From NCBI RefSeq assembly GCF_030731045.1, contig NZ_JAVALS010000011.1, positions 42,356 to 106,355 on the forward strand: DNA of 64,000 nt, given 5' to 3'. Positions 19,580 to 28,837 of the stretch are shown here, piece by piece. The notes beneath the pieces were generated by a model, which searched no databases, was not told the origin of the DNA, and saw nothing but the letters and a program-made list of their open reading frames with translations. The stretch comes from Arthrobacter horti. GTDB lineage: Bacteria > Actinomycetota > Actinomycetes > Actinomycetales > Micrococcaceae. Position 1 is the stretch's first letter; every line of letters starts with the position of its first letter. The translations under genes and the position numbers were made by a program.

Positions 19580-21286
19580 TCAGCGGCCGCGGCGCTCGTT
19601 CGACGCCGGGGCGGAGGCGCGGCGCGGGCCCTTGCGGGGCGGGCGGCCGGAGCCGGAGTTCTGACCGCCGGAGCCGAAGGAACCGCCGGAGGTGCCACCC
19701 GTCGTCGACGACCACACCGGGGCGCTGCCGCCACGGGGCGCCGAGGAACGCGGAGCGGAGGACCGGGCGGAGCCGGCGCGCTCGGGGCGTCCAGCACGCT
19801 CGCCGCGCGGGGCGGCGTGCTCCGGGCGGGCCTGGCCGGAACGGTCGTTGCGGGAGCCGGTGGCGCCGCGCTCGGGACGGGAGCCGTCACGGTTCGCGGC
19901 TCCGCGGCGGCGGCCGCGTCCGCCCTCGGAGGCCGGAGCCTTGGCGGCGTCCGCCGTCGCGCCCTGACGGGAGCCGGACGGCGAACCGCCCTGGCCGCCA
20001 CCGCGGCGGGCGCGCTTGCGCTGGGCGTTGGCGCCGGTGGAGCTGCCGCCGCCCTGCTGCGGGGCCTTGGCCGCGACGGCCGCGGCACGGGAGGCGGGGT
20101 CCACGACGGCGGCCTGCTCGCCCACGAAGTCCAGGATCTCGGTGGAGCCGGGCTTCACCGGGGTGAAGGGCGCGTTCACGCCGGCGGCGCGGAGGAGCTT
20201 CTGCACCTCGGAACGCTCCTCTGGCAGGACCAGGGTCACCACCGTGCCCTCGGCGCCGGCGCGGGCCGTGCGGCCGGACCGGTGCAGGTAGGCCTTGTGC
20301 TCTGCGGGCAGGTCGACGTGGATGACCAGCTCCACCTCGTCCACGTGCACGCCGCGGGCCGCGACGTCGGTGGCCACCAGGACCTTGACCTCGCCGCTGG
20401 AGAACTCGGCCAGGTTGCGGTCACGGGCGTTCTGGGAGAGGTTGCCGTGCAGGTCGACGGCGGGGATGCCGTTGGCGGTGAGGACCTTGGCCAGCTTCTT
20501 GGCGGCGTGTTTGGTGCGGGTGAACAGCACGCGCTTGCCCACGCCGGACGCCAGCTGGTTGATCAGGACCTTCTTGGCCTCCTTGTCCTGGGCCAGGAAC
20601 ACGTGGTGCTCCATGGTGGTCACGGCCGCCTTGGGCGCGTCCACGGAGTGCGTGACCGGCTTCTGCATGTAGCGGTTGACCAGCTTGTCCACGCCGTTGT
20701 CCAGGGTGGCGGAGAAGAGCAGGCGCTGGCCGCCGGCCGGGGTGGCGTCCAGGATACGGCGCACCACGGGCAGGAAGCCGAGGTCGGCCATGTGGTCCGC
20801 CTCGTCCAGGACGCTGATGCTCACCTGGTCCAGGGATACGACACCCTGCTTCATGAGGTCTTCGAGGCGGCCCGGGCAGGCGATGATGATGTCCACGCCG
20901 GCTGCGAGGGCCTTCTCCTGACGGGCCTGGGGGACGCCGCCGTAGATCACGGTGGTGCGCAGGCCGAGCGCCTCGGCGAGGGGGGCCACGGTGCGGTCGA
21001 TCTGGGTGGCCAGCTCACGCGTGGGGGCCAGCACCAGGCCGCGCGGGCGGCGGGTGCCGGACGGGCGGCGGCCCGCTGCGTCGTCATCGTCGGCCAGGCG
21101 GGAGACGAGCGGGATGGCGAAGGCGAGCGTCTTGCCGGAGCCGGTCTGGCCGCGGCCGAGCACGTCACGCCCGGCCAGGGTGTCCGGCAAGGTCTTGACC
21201 TGGATGGGGAACGGCTCGGTGATGTCCAGGCTGATGAGCGCGGAGGTGATCGCGGCGGGCACGCCCAGTGAGGCGAAAGAAGTCAT
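19580..21286 (-). CDS. DEAD-box ATP-dependent RNA helicase with basic Gly/Arg-rich tail
   Basis: A 568-residue RNA helicase. The core (about 1-370) shows the Q-motif region FPIQ, motif I GQTGSGKT, Ia PTRELA, II VLDEADHM, III SAT, V ATDVAARGVHVDEV and VI HRSGRTAR. Residues about 430-568 are low-complexity Gly/Arg/Ser/Ala, a likely RNA-binding disordered tail. Such proteins unwind structured RNA in ribosome assembly, mRNA decay and cold adaptation. It appears monocistronic. The tail explains the long open reading frame on the opposite strand. Confidence 0.93.
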   Translation of the reverse strand: MTSFASLGVPAAITSALISLDITEPFPIQVKTLPDTLAGRDVLGRGQTGSGKTLAFAIPLVSRLADDDDAAGRRPSGTRRPRGLVLAPTRELATQIDRTVAPLAEALGLRTTVIYGGVPQARQEKALAAGVDIIIACPGRLEDLMKQGVVSLDQVSISVLDEADHMADLGFLPVVRRILDATPAGGQRLLFSATLDNGVDKLVNRYMQKPVTHSVDAPKAAVTTMEHHVFLAQDKEAKKVLINQLASGVGKRVLFTRTKHAAKKLAKVLTANGIPAVDLHGNLSQNARDRNLAEFSSGEVKVLVATDVAARGVHVDEVELVIHVDLPAEHKAYLHRSGRTARAGAEGTVVTLVLPEERSEVQKLLRAAGVNAPFTPVKPGSTEILDFVGEQAAVVDPASRAAAVAAKAPQQGGGSSTGANAQRKRARRGGGQGGSPSGSRQGATADAAKAPASEGGRGRRRGAANRDGSRPERGATGSRNDRSGQARPEHAAPRGERAGRPERAGSARSSAPRSSAPRGGSAPVWSSTTGGTSGGSFGSGGQNSGSGRPPRKGPRRASAPASNERRGR

Positions 21287-21367
21287 AGGGGAAGTCCTTG
21301 GGGAACTGTGGCCCAGGACAGGAAGCCAGGGCAGCCGGCGCCGCGCAGTGGGCGCAGGCCAGACGTT

Positions 21368-22771
21368 CTAGTCTACCAGCGTGCGGGTGCGTGGCGCGAT
21401 CACCAGCATGGCCACCCCGCACAGCACCGTCACGGCGAACAGTCCCGCGTAGGAGTTGGCCGCGCCGGCCAGGGCCGCGAAGACCAGCCCGGAGACCGCC
21501 ACGCAGAGGGCGTTGCCCAGGGAGTCGGCCATGGCCAGGGCGGAGCTGTTGAAGCCCTGCTCCCCCGGCCGGGACATGGCCAGGACCATGACGCTCAGGC
21601 GCGGGAACATCAGGCCCATGCCGGCGCCGCCGAACAGCCACACCCCGATCAGCAGCCACGCCGGACCCTGCAGCAGAATCACCACGAAGATGCCCGTGAC
21701 CACGCCGAACACCACGGTGGAGCCGATCCGCACGGCGCGGTGGTGGGGCAGCCGGGCGGCCCCCAGGCGCCCCTGGATGCCCGAGGTGATGCCCCAGGAG
21801 ACGGCGCTGCAGGTCAGGGCCAGGCCCGCGAAGGACGGCTCGAAGTGGTAGACCTCGTACAGGGTGCGGGGCAAGTACACCTCGGTGCCGAAAAAGGCCG
21901 CGGAGCCGATGGCGCGGGTCAGGACCACGCTGGGCAGGCCCCGCTGCGCGGTCAGCGTGCCGCGCGGGATGAGCGGACGGATGGCGAAGATGCAGAGCGC
22001 GATCATGGCCACGGCCAGCACCCAGCCCACCACGGGGATCTCCGCACTCAGGTTCAGCCCCATGACGGACGCGGCGGCCACCACGGACCAGAACAGACGG
22101 CCCCACGGATAGGGCGCGACGGCGGTGGGCGGCTCTTGCGTGCGGCTGAGCCGCTGCAGGGCGGGGACCAGGCCGAGGAGGGCGGGGATCACCAGGATCA
22201 GGACGCCCAGGAACACCCAGTGCCAGCTGAACGCCTGCGCCACGAGACCCCCGATGTAGGGGCCGACGATGGAGGGCAGCACCCAGGCGGCGGCGAACGC
22301 GGCGAACATCTTCGCGTGCAGATCCGCCGGGAAGACCTTGCCCACCAGGACGGTCAGGGCGACGCCGTTGGCGCCTCCCGCGAAGCCCTGGATGATGCGG
22401 CCCAGGACCAGGAGGGGCATGGTGGGGGCCGTCCCGGCGATGATCAGGCCGAGGGTGAAGAGCGCCACCGAGCCGTAGATGGCTCCGACCGGGCCACGGC
22501 GGTCGGACCAGCTGCCGGCCAGGACCATGCCGATCACGCTGGCGGCCATGGGACCGGCGAATGCCAGCGCGTAGAGCTCCTGCCCGCCGAGCTCACGGGC
22601 GGCGACAGGCATGACCGTGGTGACGGCCATGGATTCGAACGCGTTGAAGATCACCAGCGCCAGCAGGCCGAGGGTGGTGAAGAGGTACGGAGGGGTGAAG
22701 ATCCCGGTGCGGGTGATGGTGGCGGCGGAATGCACAGATCCATTGCACCGCCGGGGTGAACACCCTGCCAA
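21368..22771 (-). CDS. MFS efflux transporter (paralogue of 27370-28830)
   Basis: A membrane transporter of up to 467 residues with about 12-14 spans. ESMAVTTVMPVAAREL, MVLAGSWSDRRGP and GRIIQGFAGGANGV are drug-exporter-type MFS motifs. It is closely similar along its whole length to the protein at 27370-28830 (for example ALAFAGP, WHWVFLGV, FFGxEVY, PRLSV). The start is uncertain: ATG at 22771 or GTG near 22735, with no clear ribosome site. Efflux is inferred; the substrate is unknown. Confidence 0.75.
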   Translation of the reverse strand: MAGCSPRRCNGSVHSAATITRTGIFTPPYLFTTLGLLALVIFNAFESMAVTTVMPVAARELGGQELYALAFAGPMAASVIGMVLAGSWSDRRGPVGAIYGSVALFTLGLIIAGTAPTMPLLVLGRIIQGFAGGANGVALTVLVGKVFPADLHAKMFAAFAAAWVLPSIVGPYIGGLVAQAFSWHWVFLGVLILVIPALLGLVPALQRLSRTQEPPTAVAPYPWGRLFWSVVAAASVMGLNLSAEIPVVGWVLAVAMIALCIFAIRPLIPRGTLTAQRGLPSVVLTRAIGSAAFFGTEVYLPRTLYEVYHFEPSFAGLALTCSAVSWGITSGIQGRLGAARLPHHRAVRIGSTVVFGVVTGIFVVILLQGPAWLLIGVWLFGGAGMGLMFPRLSVMVLAMSRPGEQGFNSSALAMADSLGNALCVAVSGLVFAALAGAANSYAGLFAVTVLCGVAMLVIAPRTRTLVD

Positions 22772-22844
22772 GACGGGAGTGACGCTGTCCAGTCAAGCGA
22801 ACACGAGTGCACAGACGGACAGGTTCCGGCGACCCCTCCCGGCC

Positions 22845-22909
22845 CCCGCGAGACGGCATTTGATCGCAGTCCGGGGCCGGCGCACTGCGATTAAATGCTG
22901 TCTCGCGGG
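22845..22909. repeat. Long palindrome P4 (family C), 26-base arms
   Basis: Arms 22845-22870 and 22884-22909 pair with two G-T type differences in 26. The core is CATTTGATCGCAGT against CATTTAATCGCAGT, the family C motif also found at 27309-27369 and 29359-29419. It sits just downstream of the lacI-type gene stop. Confidence 0.75.
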
Positions 22910-22931
22910 CGGGGGCGGGAGGAGGGAGGGT

Positions 22932-23945
22932 TCAGACCCGGCGCGTGGACTCGCGCAGGATCACCTGGCCCCGCACCGGCTCGGCTTCACCGCCCAGGGC
23001 CACGCGGGCCGCGGCGGCGCCGATCCCCTCCAGGGGCAGGTGCACCGTGCTCAGGCCCGGCTGGAAATCGCGGAGCGTGTCGATGTCGTCGAATCCGGCC
23101 AGACCGTAATCCGACGGAGCGTGCAGGCCCTGCTCCCGCAGGGCCGCGGCGACTCCCATCGCCATGCGGTCATTGGCGGCGAAGACCACGGGCCATTCGC
23201 CGCGCTGGCGCGACTCCCGCAGGACCGGTACCAGCGCCGCACCCGCCGCGAACCCGCCGTCGCGCCCGAAGGCCGCCCGCCGCAGGCTCGCCTCGCTCAG
23301 CCCACGCGCGGCGAGGGCGCCCCGGAAACCGCGCAGCCGCTGATCCGAGGTGAGCAGCCCCTCCGGTCCGCCGACCAGGTGGAAGGACCGCGCGCCGTCG
23401 TCGATCAGCGCGTCCGCGAGTTCTCCGGCGAGCCGCTCGTGCGGGATCTCCAGGACGCTCGCGTCATCCGTGAGCGCGTGCCCCAGCAGGACCAGGCGGC
23501 CGTCGTTGCGGAGATAGCGCTCGGCTTCCCGGCGAAGGGCGGCGTTGTCCGGCGACTCCTGTCGGCTTCCGGCGAGCACGACGGCGTCCGCGCGCCGGGA
23601 CGCGAACACCTCCAGGGCGGCGCGCTCCTCCGCCGGGCCCCCGTCCGTGCCGGCCAGCAGGAGGGTGCGGCCCTCGGCCTGGGCGACGCGCTGGACACCG
23701 CGGGCGATCGAGGAGAAGTACGGGTCCGCGATGTCGTGGACGATCAGGCCGAGGAGGCCGCTGCTGGAGCGGGCCAGGGCCTGGGCCTGGGCGTTCGCCA
23801 CGTAGCCGAGGGCCTGTGCGGCGTCCCGGACACGCTCCGCGACCCCTGCGCCAGGGGTCCGCGCCGAGCCGTTGAGGACCCGGGAAGCCGTGGCCAGGGA
23901 GACCCCGGCGGCCTGCGCCACCTGGCTCAATGTCACTGCGCCCAT
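22932..23945 (-). CDS. LacI-family repressor of the adjacent sugar/cyclitol operon
   Basis: A 337-residue repressor. The N-terminal HTH (VTLSQVAQAAGVSLATASRVLNGS, residues 4-27) with a hinge ALARSSSGLLGLI precedes a periplasmic-binding-protein-like sensor (DIADPYFSSIARGV, FAANDRMAMGVAAALREQG, GFDDID). It is divergent from the Gfo/Idh-DUF993-isomerase operon, with two LacI-type operators in between. The inducer is unknown but is likely a sugar or cyclitol degraded by that operon. Confidence 0.88.
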   Translation of the reverse strand: MGAVTLSQVAQAAGVSLATASRVLNGSARTPGAGVAERVRDAAQALGYVANAQAQALARSSSGLLGLIVHDIADPYFSSIARGVQRVAQAEGRTLLLAGTDGGPAEERAALEVFASRRADAVVLAGSRQESPDNAALRREAERYLRNDGRLVLLGHALTDDASVLEIPHERLAGELADALIDDGARSFHLVGGPEGLLTSDQRLRGFRGALAARGLSEASLRRAAFGRDGGFAAGAALVPVLRESRQRGEWPVVFAANDRMAMGVAAALREQGLHAPSDYGLAGFDDIDTLRDFQPGLSTVHLPLEGIGAAAARVALGGEAEPVRGQVILRESTRRV

Positions 23946-23989
23946 CGTCCTCCTTCGTCGCTGGCATCATCTCATGCCGGGAAAGTTTC

Positions 23990-24047
23990 GGAAAGCGCTT
24001 GCCAAGTGGCGAGGCGCGCGTCACACTGGGTTCGGAAAGCGTTTTCC
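23990..24047. promoter_or_regulatory. Two LacI-type operators
   Basis: GGAAAGCGCTTGCC (23990-24003) and GGAAAGCGTTTTCC (24034-24047) both show the central CG and the GAAAGCG/CGxTTxC symmetry of LacI-family operators. Their centres are 44 bases apart, about four helical turns, which suits looping or cooperative binding. They flank the start region of the operon at 24075 and of the divergent repressor. Confidence 0.8.
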
Positions 24048-24074
24048 ATACGTCGAGACCCCTCAGGAGAGCCG

Positions 24075-25241
24075 ATGACCACCACCCGCACGCTCCGCAT
24101 CGCCATGAACGGCATCACGGGCCGCATGGGCTACCGCCAGCACCTGCTGCGTTCCATCCTGCCGATCCGCGACGCCGGAGGCTTCCTCCTGGAGGACGGC
24201 ACCCGTGTGCAGGTGGAGCCGATCCTGGTGGGCCGCAACGAGGCCAAGATCCGTGAGCTGGCGGAGAAGCACAAGGTCGGCGAGTGGTCCACCGATCTGG
24301 ACGCCGTCATCAGTGACCCCACCGTGGACATCGTGTTCGACGCCTCCATGACCAGCCTCCGCGCCGCCACCCTGAAAAAGGCCATGCGCGCCGGCAAGCA
24401 CGTCTTCACGGAGAAGCCCACGGCGGAGACCCTCGAGGAGGCCGTCGAGCTGGCCCGGATCGGGCGGGACTCCGGCGTCACCGCCGGCGTGGTGCATGAC
24501 AAGCTCTACCTCCCGGGCCTGGTCAAGCTCCGTCGCCTGGTGGACGAGGGCTTCTTCGGCCGCATCCTCTCAATCCGCGGCGAGTTCGGCTACTGGGTGT
24601 TCGAAGGCGACGTCCAGGCCGCCCAGCGCCCCTCCTGGAACTACCGCAAGGAGGACGGCGGCGGCATGACCACGGACATGTTCTGCCACTGGAACTACGT
24701 CCTGGAGGGCATCATCGGTTCCGTGAAGTCCGTGACCGCGAAGACCGCCACGCACATCCCCGTCCGCTGGGACGAGTCCGGCCGCGAGTACCGGGCCACC
24801 GCGGACGACGCCTCCTACGGGATCTTCGAGCTGGAGACCCCGGCCGGCGACCCGGTGATCGGCCAGATCAACTCGTCCTGGGCCGTGCGCGTGCACCGCG
24901 ACGAGCTCGTGGAATTCCAGGTGGACGGCACGCACGGCTCCGCCGTCGCCGGCCTGCGCAACTGCGTCGCCCAGCAGCGCGCCCACACGCCCAAACCCGT
25001 CTGGAACCCGGACCTGCCCGTCACGGAGCCGTTCCGCGAGCAGTGGCTGGAGGTCCCCGCCAACGCCGAACTGGACAACGGCTTCAAGCTGCAGTGGGAG
25101 GAGTTCCTGCGGGACGTCGTCGCCGGCCGCAAGCACCGCTTCGGCCTGCTCTCCGCGGCGCGCGGCGTGCAGCTGGCCGAACTCGGCCTGCAGTCCTCCG
25201 CCGAACGGCGCACCCTGGACATCCCGGAGATCGTGCTCTGA
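24075..25241 (+). CDS. Gfo/Idh/MocA-family oxidoreductase
   Basis: A 388-residue NAD(P)-dependent sugar or cyclitol dehydrogenase. The Rossmann start reads RIAMNGITGRMGYRQHLL, and the family Lys is in GKHVFTEKPTAETLEEA (about residue 116). A substrate-side motif DGGGMTTDMFCHWNYVLEG is seen in the C-terminal domain. AGGAGAGCCG precedes the ATG. It is first in a coupled three-gene operon under LacI control. By analogy with inositol-type pathways it probably oxidises one hydroxyl to a ketone. Confidence 0.82.
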   Translation: MTTTRTLRIAMNGITGRMGYRQHLLRSILPIRDAGGFLLEDGTRVQVEPILVGRNEAKIRELAEKHKVGEWSTDLDAVISDPTVDIVFDASMTSLRAATLKKAMRAGKHVFTEKPTAETLEEAVELARIGRDSGVTAGVVHDKLYLPGLVKLRRLVDEGFFGRILSIRGEFGYWVFEGDVQAAQRPSWNYRKEDGGGMTTDMFCHWNYVLEGIIGSVKSVTAKTATHIPVRWDESGREYRATADDASYGIFELETPAGDPVIGQINSSWAVRVHRDELVEFQVDGTHGSAVAGLRNCVAQQRAHTPKPVWNPDLPVTEPFREQWLEVPANAELDNGFKLQWEEFLRDVVAGRKHRFGLLSAARGVQLAELGLQSSAERRTLDIPEIVL

Positions 25242-26455
25242 TGGCGGCCCTCCTTCTGCCCGCCGTGGACGGCGGACTGTATGAACGCGCCCTCCGCCCC
25301 GCCACGGCGTGGGCCCGGCCAAGCACACCCCTGACCTCCCGGCACGCCTACGCCGCGGCCCACGTCATCCCGAGCACGACGGCGGAGAACACCTCCGGCG
25401 CCCCGGCGCGGCTGGACTGGGACGCCACCCTGGCCTACCGCCACGAGCTCTGGTCCTACGGCCTGGGCGTCGCCGACGCGATGGACACCGCCCAGCGCGG
25501 CATGGGCCTGGACTGGGCGGCCACGCAGGAGCTGATCCGGCGCAGCGCGCAGGAGGCGGCCGCCGTCGTCGCGTCCGGGCAGCCTGCACTGGCCGGGAAG
25601 ACGGTCCGTGACCTCCTCGCCTGCGGCGCCGGGACGGACCAGCTGGATCCGGCGGACGTGCCGGACGGTGAGGCGGGGCTCGCCGTCGTGCTGGAGGCCT
25701 ACCGCGAGCAGCTGGCCGTGGTGAGCGGTTCCGGCGCCAAGGTCATCCTCATGGCGTCCCGCGCGCTGGCGCGGGTGGCGCGTGGCCCGGAGGACTACCT
25801 GCGGGTCTATTCGACGCTCCTGCGGGAGGCCACCGAACCGGTCATCCTGCACTGGCTGGGCACCATGTTCGACCCGGCGCTTGCCGGGTACTGGGGTGCC
25901 GACGATGTCGCCGCGGCCACGGAGACGTTCGTAGGGCTGATCCGTTCGCATCCGGACGCGGTGGACGGTGTGAAGGTGTCCCTGCTGGACGCCGCGCACG
26001 AGGTCGCCCTGCGCGCCGCACTGCCGGACGGCGTCCGGCTCTACACCGGTGACGATTTCAACTACCCCGAGCTGATCGATGGGGACGGCGAGCGCCACTC
26101 GGACGCGCTGCTGGGCGTCTTCGCGGCGATCTACCCGGCGGCGTCGGCGGCGCTGCAGGCGTACGACGCCGGCCGCCCGGCCGAGGCGCGCGGGCTCCTG
26201 GATTCGACGCGTGAGCTGGGCCGGCAGCTGTTCAGCGCACCGACCTTCTACTACAAGACCGGGATCGCGTTCCTGTCCTGGCTGAACGGCAGCCAGCCGG
26301 GCTTCCAGATGGTGGGCGGGCTGCATTCGGGCCGTTCCGTGCCACATCTGGTGCGGACTCTGGAGCTGGCGGACGAGGCGGGGCTGCTGCTGGACCCGGA
26401 ACTGGCGGCGGCCCGGATGACCGGATTCCTGAGCGTGAACGGAGTGATCCTGTGA
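25241..26455 (+). CDS. DUF993 family protein, predicted aldolase/DHDPS-like TIM barrel
   Basis: A 404-residue protein of DUF993, often labelled dihydrodipicolinate synthase-like. Family landmarks are PSTTAENTSGAP (about 43-54), ELWSYGLGVADAMDTAQRGMGLDW, DGVKVSLLD (possible Schiff-base Lys, about residue 246), LYTGDDFNYPELI and FYYKTGIAFLSWLNG. The reaction is unknown; aldol or retro-aldol cleavage of an oxidised sugar is a reasonable guess. It overlaps the dehydrogenase by one base and the isomerase by four. Confidence 0.75.
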   Translation: MAALLLPAVDGGLYERALRPATAWARPSTPLTSRHAYAAAHVIPSTTAENTSGAPARLDWDATLAYRHELWSYGLGVADAMDTAQRGMGLDWAATQELIRRSAQEAAAVVASGQPALAGKTVRDLLACGAGTDQLDPADVPDGEAGLAVVLEAYREQLAVVSGSGAKVILMASRALARVARGPEDYLRVYSTLLREATEPVILHWLGTMFDPALAGYWGADDVAAATETFVGLIRSHPDAVDGVKVSLLDAAHEVALRAALPDGVRLYTGDDFNYPELIDGDGERHSDALLGVFAAIYPAASAALQAYDAGRPAEARGLLDSTRELGRQLFSAPTFYYKTGIAFLSWLNGSQPGFQMVGGLHSGRSVPHLVRTLELADEAGLLLDPELAAARMTGFLSVNGVIL

Positions 26456-27291
26456 GTGACTTCTCCCGCCTGTCCCTGAACACGGCCACCACCAAGAAGT
26501 GGACGCTGCAGCAGGCCGTGGACGGCTGCGTCCGGGCCGGCATCCCGGCAATCGGGCCGTGGCGGGACCGTGTGGCCGAGGCCGGGCTGGAGAACGCCGC
26601 CCGGATGATCCGCGACGCCGGCCTGCGCGTCTCCTCGCTCTGCCGCGGCGGCTTCCTGACGGCCGCCGATCCCGAGGGGCAGGCTGCGGCGCTTCAGGAC
26701 AACCGGCAGGCCGTGCTGGAGGCCGTGGCCCTGGGTACCTCGGAGCTGTTCCTGGTGGTGGGCGGCCTGGCACCGGGCGAGAAGGACGTGCTGGCGGCGA
26801 GGCAGCGGGTGGCGGACCGTCTCGCGGAGCTGGTGCCGTTCGCGTCCGCACACGGGGTACGCCTAGTTCTGGAACCGCTGCACCCGATGTACGCGGCGGA
26901 CCGGGCGCTCATCTCGACCCTCGGTCAGGCCCTGGACCTCGCGGCGCCGTATCCGGTGGAGGCCGTGGGCGTGGCCGTGGACACCTTCCACGTGTGGTGG
27001 GACCCGGAGCTGAAGGTGCAGATCGAGCGTGCCGGCCGCGAGGGCAGGATCGCCTCCTACCAGGTGTGCGACTTCAACCTGCCCATCGCGGCAGACGCCC
27101 TCCTCTCCCGCGGCATGATGGGCGACGGCGTCATCGACTTCGCCACGATCACCGCGTGGATTCGCGACGCCGGGTTCACCGGGGACATCGAAGTGGAGAT
27201 CTTCAACCAGGAGATCTGGGACGCCGACGGAGACGAGGTCATCGCCACCATGAAGGAGCGCTACGCGGAGCTGGTCCTACCGCACGCGTGA
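26452..27291 (+). CDS. Xylose isomerase-like TIM-barrel sugar isomerase/epimerase
   Basis: A 279-residue AP-endonuclease-2-type TIM barrel. Metal-ligand motifs appear in order: VLEPLHPMY (Glu), VAVDTFHVWWD (Asp, His), YQVCDFNLP and IEVEIFNQEIWD (Glu). It starts with GTG at 26452, overlapping the DUF993 stop by four bases. In related operons these enzymes isomerise or dehydrate the keto product of a Gfo/Idh dehydrogenase. The substrate cannot be named. Confidence 0.82.
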   Translation: MSDFSRLSLNTATTKKWTLQQAVDGCVRAGIPAIGPWRDRVAEAGLENAARMIRDAGLRVSSLCRGGFLTAADPEGQAAALQDNRQAVLEAVALGTSELFLVVGGLAPGEKDVLAARQRVADRLAELVPFASAHGVRLVLEPLHPMYAADRALISTLGQALDLAAPYPVEAVGVAVDTFHVWWDPELKVQIERAGREGRIASYQVCDFNLPIAADALLSRGMMGDGVIDFATITAWIRDAGFTGDIEVEIFNQEIWDADGDEVIATMKERYAELVLPHA

Positions 27292-27308
27292 GCGTCCCAG
27301 CCCGTCAC

Positions 27309-27369
27309 CGCGAGCGGTCATTTAATCGCAGTGTTTCCGCGGCGGACTGCGACTAAATGACCGTTCGCG
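27309..27369. repeat. Long palindrome P5 (family C), 24-base arms
   Basis: Arms 27309-27332 and 27346-27369 pair with two transition mismatches in 24. They carry GGTCATTTAATCGCAGT. The element abuts the stop codon of the MFS gene at 27370 and lies between convergent genes. Confidence 0.75.
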
Positions 27370-28830
27370 TCAGGGGGCGGGGTGTGTCCGCACTCGCCCC
27401 GCCACCGACGCACCCAGCACCGCCACGGCACCCGTCAGGGCGAACACCCCGGCGAAGGCCTCGCCGGACCCCAGGACGTGGAACACCAGGCCCGTCGCCG
27501 CGAGGGAAAGGGCCGCGCCGAGGGAATCGGCCACGTTCGCCGCGGAGCCGTTGAACCCCTGGTTCCCCGGGTTGGAGAAAGCCAGCACCAGGACGCTCAG
27601 CCGGGGGCTCATGACACCCATGCCGGCGCCGGCCAGGAGCCAGCCGGCGATCAGGGCCGCCGGGTGCCAGTCCCCCACGGTGGCGGCCAGGACTGTCACG
27701 ATCGCCACCACCAGGAACAGGGCGCCGAGCCGCACGAACGCGGCGTCGTTCATCCGTGCTGAGAGCCGGCCTTGCACGGCGGAGCCCACCGACCAGGCCA
27801 CTGCGGAGAAGGTCAGGGCGAGCCCGGCCGTGGAGGGTTCGAAGCCGTGCCGGTCCATCAGGACGTACGGCACGTAGACCTCGGCCCCGAAGAACGCGGC
27901 GCCGGCCAGGAACTTCATCATGATCACGGACGGCAGGCCCCGCCGGCCCGTCAGGACGCCACTCGGCAGGAGCTTGCGGACCGTGACGAGCGCCAGGACG
28001 ACGGCGGCGAGCGCCACCAGCCAGGACCACTGCCCTACCTCGACGGACAGGTTCAGCCCCAGCACGGCGAGCGCGACGACGGCGGCGAACCCGGCCCGCG
28101 CGCCGGTGCCGCGGGAGGCGGCCGGGTCGGCCGTGAGCTGCTGGGAGGTGAGGTCGCCTGGTGCGGCGGGCGCGCCGCCGTCGTCCACCTGCTCACGGGC
28201 GGCGAGGCGGCGCAGGGCGGGGACCAGCATGGCGAGGGCCGGGATCACCAGGAAGACCACACCCAGGAACACCCAGTGCCAGCTCAGGTACTGGGCCACG
28301 AGCCCGGCACAGAAGGGGCCCACCATGGACGGGACCACCCAGGCGGCGGAGAACGCGGCGAAGATCTTCGGGTGCAGCGCGGCGGGATAGGAGCGGGCCA
28401 CCAGGACGTAGAGCACCACGTTGATGGCACCGCCGCCGAAACCCTGGATGAGGCGTCCCGCCAGGAACACGGGCATCGACTGGGCCAGGCCCGCCACCAG
28501 GAGACCCAGGGCGAAGACGCCCGTGGACGCGAAGAGCGGAAGCGCGGGGCCGCGCCGGTCGGTCCAGGCTCCGGCGAGGACCATGCCGACCACGCCGCTG
28601 GCGAGCGGGCCGGCGAAGGCGAGGGCGTAGAGGGCGGTGCCGTTCAGATCGCGCGCCACGAGCGGCATGACGGTGGTGATCGCCATGGCCTCGAAAGCGG
28701 CCAGGAACACGAGGGCGCACGTGCCGAGAGTGGTCAGGAGGTGGGCCGGGGACAGGACCCCCTGCAGGGCTGCGTCTTCGGGCGGCGCGTGATCGTGCGC
28801 GTCTGTGCCGGAGGTGCGAGTGGATACCAT
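27370..28830 (-). CDS. SoxR-controlled MFS efflux transporter
   Basis: A 486-residue transporter with a polar N-terminus (about 30 residues) and 12-14 membrane spans. EAMAITTVMPLVAR, AGAWTDRRGP and GRLIQGFGGGAINV are exporter-type motifs; a Ser/Thr-rich loop (about 215-245) separates the halves. It is a paralogue of the transporter at 21368-22771. The promoter upstream has the 19-base spacer and palindrome typical of SoxR targets. The predicted RNA start is at or next to the ATG, so the message is probably leaderless. Export of redox-cycling compounds is the likely job. Confidence 0.8.
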   Translation of the reverse strand: MVSTRTSGTDAHDHAPPEDAALQGVLSPAHLLTTLGTCALVFLAAFEAMAITTVMPLVARDLNGTALYALAFAGPLASGVVGMVLAGAWTDRRGPALPLFASTGVFALGLLVAGLAQSMPVFLAGRLIQGFGGGAINVVLYVLVARSYPAALHPKIFAAFSAAWVVPSMVGPFCAGLVAQYLSWHWVFLGVVFLVIPALAMLVPALRRLAAREQVDDGGAPAAPGDLTSQQLTADPAASRGTGARAGFAAVVALAVLGLNLSVEVGQWSWLVALAAVVLALVTVRKLLPSGVLTGRRGLPSVIMMKFLAGAAFFGAEVYVPYVLMDRHGFEPSTAGLALTFSAVAWSVGSAVQGRLSARMNDAAFVRLGALFLVVAIVTVLAATVGDWHPAALIAGWLLAGAGMGVMSPRLSVLVLAFSNPGNQGFNGSAANVADSLGAALSLAATGLVFHVLGSGEAFAGVFALTGAVAVLGASVAGRVRTHPAP

Positions 28831-28837
28831 GGTCCTG

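Noticed and set aside
19565..21271. A 568-codon open frame opposite the DEAD-box helicase
   Set aside because: It is antisense to a gene with all helicase motifs; its Gly/Ala repeats come from the reverse complement of the helicase tail.
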